Shown: one piece after another, positions 4,255 to 6,617 of the stretch
Layout of the letters: every line of letters begins with the position of its first letter
How positions within the stretch are numbered: the first letter of the stretch is position 1
DNA from: RGIG3009 sp045630285
GTDB taxonomy: Bacteria > Bacillota > Clostridia > Oscillospirales > Acutalibacteraceae
Length of the DNA: 6,617 nucleotides
Direction of reading: 5' to 3'
NCBI GenBank assembly: GCA_045630285.1
Contig: JAZQSX010000053.1
Span: 1 to 6,617, forward strand
Made by a program: the position numbers and the translations under genes
The notes under the pieces: model-generated
Seen by the model: the letters and a program-made list of their open reading frames with translations, nothing else
The model's database searches: none
What the model was told of the DNA's origin: nothing

Positions 4255-5154
4255 ATGTCGATCGGAGAAAACATCCGCCGTTTGCGGGAGAAGCACGGGT
4301 TGACCCAAAAGGAGCTCGGGGCGATCGCCGGCGTGTCGGACAAGGCGGTGTCCACCTGGGAATTGGGGCTGAAGGCGCCCCGCATGACAGCGGTGGCGAA
4401 GATCGCCGGGTATTTCGGCATTCCCAACAGCGCCGTTTTGGACGATCTGCCGCCGACGCCGTCGGCGTTTGCGGCGGCGTTTGACCGTCTGTGCCGTGCG
4501 TGGGATTATACCCCCGAAAGGGTCGCCCGTGACCTGCAATTCTCGCAGCAGCGGCTGCTGGAGCTGCGGCGGGGGCTCGCCTCCCCCACCGAGCAGGAGC
4601 TGCAGGCGTTTGAAAGCTATTTCCTCGCCCCACGGGACGTCCTGCTGGGCAACGTGGTGCTGCCCGAGCCGAGCAACGTCACCCCCCTTCCCGCCTCGTA
4701 CAACGCCGTCCGCTTCCGTGACGACGGCTGCAAGATCACTCCGCTGCTACCCCGCCGCCGTGTACCGGTGCTGGGGCGGGTGCCGGCGGGCGTGCCGCTG
4801 GAGGCGGTCACCGACATCATTGAGGAGATCGAGCTGGATCCCGATTACGCCTCCGACGGCTACGAGTATTTCGGCCTGCTGGTCACGGGGGACAGTATGT
4901 ACCCCGAGTACCGTGACGGCGACATCGTGATCCTGCGTGTGCAGGAGAGCGCTGAAACGGGGGACGACGTGGTCGCCTACATCGGCGGCTCGGACGCCAC
5001 GCACAAGCGCCTGACCCGCACCGACAGCGGCATCCAGCTGCGCCCCTTAAACCCCGACTACCCCATTCGCAGCTACACCAACCACGACGTCCGCACGCTG
5101 CCGGTCACCATTGCCGGCATCGTGGTGGAGCAGCGCCGTCGGCGCAGGAGGTAA
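4255..5154 (+). CDS. Self-cleaving phage repressor (XRE HTH plus S24/LexA-like peptidase) with an apparent second HTH
   Basis: The ATG at 4255 has AAGGAG 8 nt upstream; a GTG at 4246 overlaps that site and is rejected. The protein has 299 residues. Residues 3-58 are a typical XRE helix-turn-helix (LTQKELGAIAGVSDKAVSTW). Residues 71-132 look like a second, diverged copy (TPERVARDLQFSQQRLLELR, then a closing RDVLLG). Residues 168-291 are a LexA/UmuD-type peptidase: a probable Ala178-Gly179 cleavage site in RVPAGVP, nucleophile Ser214 in TGDSMYPEYRDGD, and general base Lys251 in ATHKRL. In this family RecA filaments stimulate self-cleavage, linking induction to DNA damage. The protein ends in six Arg; the last two codons are the AGGAGG that serves the next gene. 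It should bind the three operators at 4067, 4149 and 4211. Confidence 0.93.
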   Translation: MSIGENIRRLREKHGLTQKELGAIAGVSDKAVSTWELGLKAPRMTAVAKIAGYFGIPNSAVLDDLPPTPSAFAAAFDRLCRAWDYTPERVARDLQFSQQRLLELRRGLASPTEQELQAFESYFLAPRDVLLGNVVLPEPSNVTPLPASYNAVRFRDDGCKITPLLPRRRVPVLGRVPAGVPLEAVTDIIEEIELDPDYASDGYEYFGLLVTGDSMYPEYRDGDIVILRVQESAETGDDVVAYIGGSDATHKRLTRTDSGIQLRPLNPDYPIRSYTNHDVRTLPVTIAGIVVEQRRRRRR

Positions 5155-5157
5155 GCG

Positions 5158-5724
5158 ATGAGACGAAGACCGGAGATCCGCTACCCGCTGACCCTGGGGC
5201 TGCGGTACAACGTGGTGGTGGTGCTGCTGGAGAAGGACGATCAGTATCTGCTGCTCCACCGCCGCCGCACCGCCGCCGTGCGCAACAAACGGCAGACGAA
5301 ATGGGCGGCGCTGCAAAAGCTGAAGGACCGTCATCAGCCGGCGGTGTTTGCGATGAAGGACCTGGTGCAGGAGGAGCTCGGCGTCGAGCCGACCAAGTGG
5401 CGCTACTACGGCGTCATCGAGATGTATTTCGACACCGAAGACACCGAATGTGAGTTCCTCGACCGTGGCTATGCGTTCGTCGTCTCGGACTGGGACGGCG
5501 AGCTTGTCACCGAGACCCCGAACGGCACGTACAAATGGGTGAAAAAAAGCCGTGTCCCGAAGCTGGACATCTGGCTGGGCACCCGTATTTTCCTGCGTGC
5601 GCTGGAAAAGAAGCTGAAATTTTTCTTTATTATGCTGTGTTACTCCTCTCATATCAAGGGGTTGCCGCTCAACGATGCGGCGGTCAACCAAAAACGAGTG
5701 CCATTGGAGGATTGGATCGTATGA
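5158..5724 (+). CDS. Nudix-like hydrolase with a degenerate Nudix box
   Basis: The 188-residue protein starts 3 nt after the repressor stop, with AGGAGG 6 nt before its ATG. It follows the Nudix plan: a beta-strand run NVVVVLLEKDDQYLLLHRR (18-36), a box region KLKDRHQPAVFAMKDLVQEE with LGV (54-76), then YYGVIEMYFDTED, a sheet around GYAFVVSDWDGELVTETPNG, and KWV...LDIWLGTRIFLRAL as in MutT-type proteins. The canonical box is G-x5-E-x7-RE-U-x-EE-x-G-U; here EE (72-73) and Gly75 remain, but the first Gly, the first Glu and the RE pair are replaced or shifted. MutT-type Nudix enzymes hydrolyse damaged nucleoside triphosphates. With this box, activity may be lost, altered or replaced by ligand sensing. 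The last 35 residues are hydrophobic, then polar, without a recognised motif. It is co-transcribed with the repressor. Confidence 0.65.
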   Translation: MRRRPEIRYPLTLGLRYNVVVVLLEKDDQYLLLHRRRTAAVRNKRQTKWAALQKLKDRHQPAVFAMKDLVQEELGVEPTKWRYYGVIEMYFDTEDTECEFLDRGYAFVVSDWDGELVTETPNGTYKWVKKSRVPKLDIWLGTRIFLRALEKKLKFFFIMLCYSSHIKGLPLNDAAVNQKRVPLEDWIV

Positions 5725-6404
5725 TTCGGTACTTACTGTTTGACATTGACGATACGCTGCTCAATTTCCGTGACACGGTGGACGACACGATCAGCCGTGC
5801 GCTGGCGGATATGGGGCTTTCGTTCACCGAGGAACAATTTGCGCTGTACCACCGCATCAACGGCGAGCTGTGGGCGCAGGTAGCGGCGGGGCGTCTGGAG
5901 TGTGAGCGTCTGTATGAGATCCGCTTTCAGCGGGCGCTGGACGCCATGCGCATCTACGCCGACGGCTCGGAGCTGGAGCGGCGGTTTCGTGTGCGGCTGC
6001 GGGAAAGTGCGCAGCCGGAGGAGGGTGCGTTGGAGACGCTGCGGGCGCTGTCAGAGCGATACACGCTGGCGGCGGCGAGCAACGCCCCCCATATTCAGCA
6101 GGTGGAGCGCCTGGAGCAAGCAGGGCTTGCCCCCTACCTCACCCACGTGTTCACCTCGGGCGGTCTCGGCTACGACAAGCCGTCGCCGCTGTTTTACGGT
6201 GCGTGTCTGGAAGCGCTGGGCGATCCGCCTCGGGAGGACGTGATGATGCTGGGCGACTCGCTGGCAGCGGACGTGCTCGGCGCACACCGCTTCGGTCTGC
6301 AGGCGTGCTGGGTCAACCTCAAGGGCGCCCCCGCCCCCGCCGACCTGCCCGACGGCATCCCCACCGTCCACGCCCTCTCGGAGCTCAAAACCCTGCTCTT
6401 ATAA
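5721..6404 (+). CDS. YjjG-type HAD-superfamily nucleotidase
   Basis: The ATG at 5721 overlaps the Nudix-like stop (ATGA) and has GGAGG about 10 nt upstream. The 227-residue product shows all four HAD motifs: I, FDIDDTLLNF with nucleophile Asp8 and acid/base Asp10; II, Ser120 in AAASNAP; III, Lys153 in YDKPSPLFY; IV, MLGDSLAADVLGA with Asp179. A helical cap (about 16-95) lies between motifs I and II. DIDDTL with the cap and the motif III/IV context fit the YjjG/YfnB group, pyrimidine 5'-nucleotidases that remove dUMP, dTMP and modified pyrimidine nucleotides in the cytosol. The residues needed look intact, so the enzyme is probably active. Other HAD phosphatases (phosphoglycolate-type) cannot be ruled out by eye. 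It closes the repressor operon. Confidence 0.85.
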   Translation: MIRYLLFDIDDTLLNFRDTVDDTISRALADMGLSFTEEQFALYHRINGELWAQVAAGRLECERLYEIRFQRALDAMRIYADGSELERRFRVRLRESAQPEEGALETLRALSERYTLAAASNAPHIQQVERLEQAGLAPYLTHVFTSGGLGYDKPSPLFYGACLEALGDPPREDVMMLGDSLAADVLGAHRFGLQACWVNLKGAPAPADLPDGIPTVHALSELKTLLL

Positions 6405-6415
6405 GCCCCCACCCG

Positions 6416-6444
6416 TTGACATTTTTCGACGGCGGGTATACAAT
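6416..6444 (+). promoter_or_regulatory. Sigma-A promoter of the right-hand zinc-ribbon gene
   Basis: TTGACA (6416-6421) and TACAAT (6439-6444) are separated by 17 bp, 12 bp after the HAD stop codon. None of the repressor operator copies is present here, so this gene is likely expressed independently of the prophage switch. No convincing terminator lies between the HAD stop and this promoter. Confidence 0.75.
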
Positions 6445-6476
6445 AAACTCAACAACTCACACAGGAGGTACCTCGT

Positions 6477-6617
6477 ATGCCATTTTGTGAATCGTGCGGC
6501 GCTCCGCTTGACGAAGCCATGCGCTTTTGCGCCGAGTGCGGCACCCCCGTGGCCCCCGCTGGGCCCGCTCCCGCAGCGGGCGAAGCTCCCCGCACCGGAG
6601 CCCCCCCCACCGAAGGT
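6477..6617 (+). CDS. Zinc-ribbon protein, partial (C-terminus beyond right edge)
   Basis: The ATG at 6477 has AGGAGG 8 nt upstream. The visible 47 residues begin with a double-knuckle zinc ribbon, CESCG (4-8) and CAECG (18-22), of the zf-ribbon type, then pass into a Pro/Ala/Gly-rich linker. In Firmicutes such N-terminal ribbons with low-complexity linkers usually precede membrane segments or a variable cytoplasmic domain, but nothing more can be said because the gene is cut by the window. It has its own promoter and may be a host gene outside the prophage. Confidence 0.8.
   Translation, partial: MPFCESCGAPLDEAMRFCAECGTPVAPAGPAPAAGEAPRTGAPPTEG

Noticed and set aside
4052..4633. N-terminal extension of the replication gene frame up to 4633
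   Set aside because: It crosses the operator region and overlaps the repressor on the opposite strand; the ATG at 4051 has an ideal ribosome site and begins the family's conserved start.
5047..5691. Minus-strand open frame (214 codons) opposite the Nudix-like gene
   Set aside because: No ribosome site or family resemblance; the plus-strand genes have coupled starts and recognisable motifs.
5535..5720. Upstream extension of the HAD frame
   Set aside because: It lies inside the Nudix-like gene in another frame; HAD motif I starts directly after the ATG at 5721.
6405..6440. Intrinsic terminator after the HAD gene
   Set aside because: CCGTTG/CGACGG can pair imperfectly, but the T run is in the loop, not after the stem, and the segment overlaps the next promoter.

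Overview
The window looks like the control and packaging end of a prophage, or a compact phage-like element, in a high-GC gut Clostridium-class Firmicute (probably Oscillospiraceae/Ruminococcaceae). This rests on strong AGGAGG-type ribosome binding sites, sigma-A-type promoters, phage protein families I know from clostridial prophages, and an intergenic hairpin repeat of a style common in those genomes. The species cannot be fixed from the sequence.

Layout. A phage operon runs leftwards on the minus strand from about 4051 to 1: the N-terminal domain of a phage replication initiator (3680-4051), a 363-bp gap with repeats and coding debris (3317-3679), a small zinc-ribbon protein (3149-3316), an ArpU/sigma-region-4-like late regulator (2752-3159), a small terminase candidate (2282-2647), the large terminase (972-2285, probable TTG start), a MITE-like hairpin-rich repeat (about 746-958), a small one-helix membrane protein (523-708), and the start of a probable scaffold-like head-assembly protein with a pentapeptide-repeat linker (1-487, running off the left edge).

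To the right, on the plus strand, are an S24/LexA-type self-cleaving repressor with what appears to be a second, degenerate helix-turn-helix (4255-5154), a Nudix-like protein whose Nudix box has lost key residues (5158-5724), and a YjjG-type HAD nucleotidase (5721-6404). These three are translationally coupled. A separate promoter (6416-6444) then drives a zinc-ribbon protein that runs off the right edge (6477-6617).

Control region (4052-4254). Two divergent sigma-A promoters share a near-mirror-image -35 region. The leftward one matches the consensus perfectly. Three copies of an operator, consensus TCTACTTTTGGTAGA, lie inside the spacer of the leftward promoter, across the spacer and -10 of the rightward promoter, and just upstream of the replication gene's ribosome binding site. 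A terminator-like hairpin sits in the leader of the leftward transcript, suggesting attenuation in addition to repression. The simplest reading is that the repressor silences the phage operon and itself, and that DNA damage (RecA-stimulated self-cleavage) lifts the block. The co-transcribed Nudix and HAD genes would be expressed in the lysogen and may be nucleotide-pool cargo.

No integrase, excisionase, Cro, portal, capsid, tail or lysis gene is visible. The path from repressor to terminase is unusually short (about 2 kb), and the replication gene appears truncated, so the element may be reduced, decaying or satellite-like.
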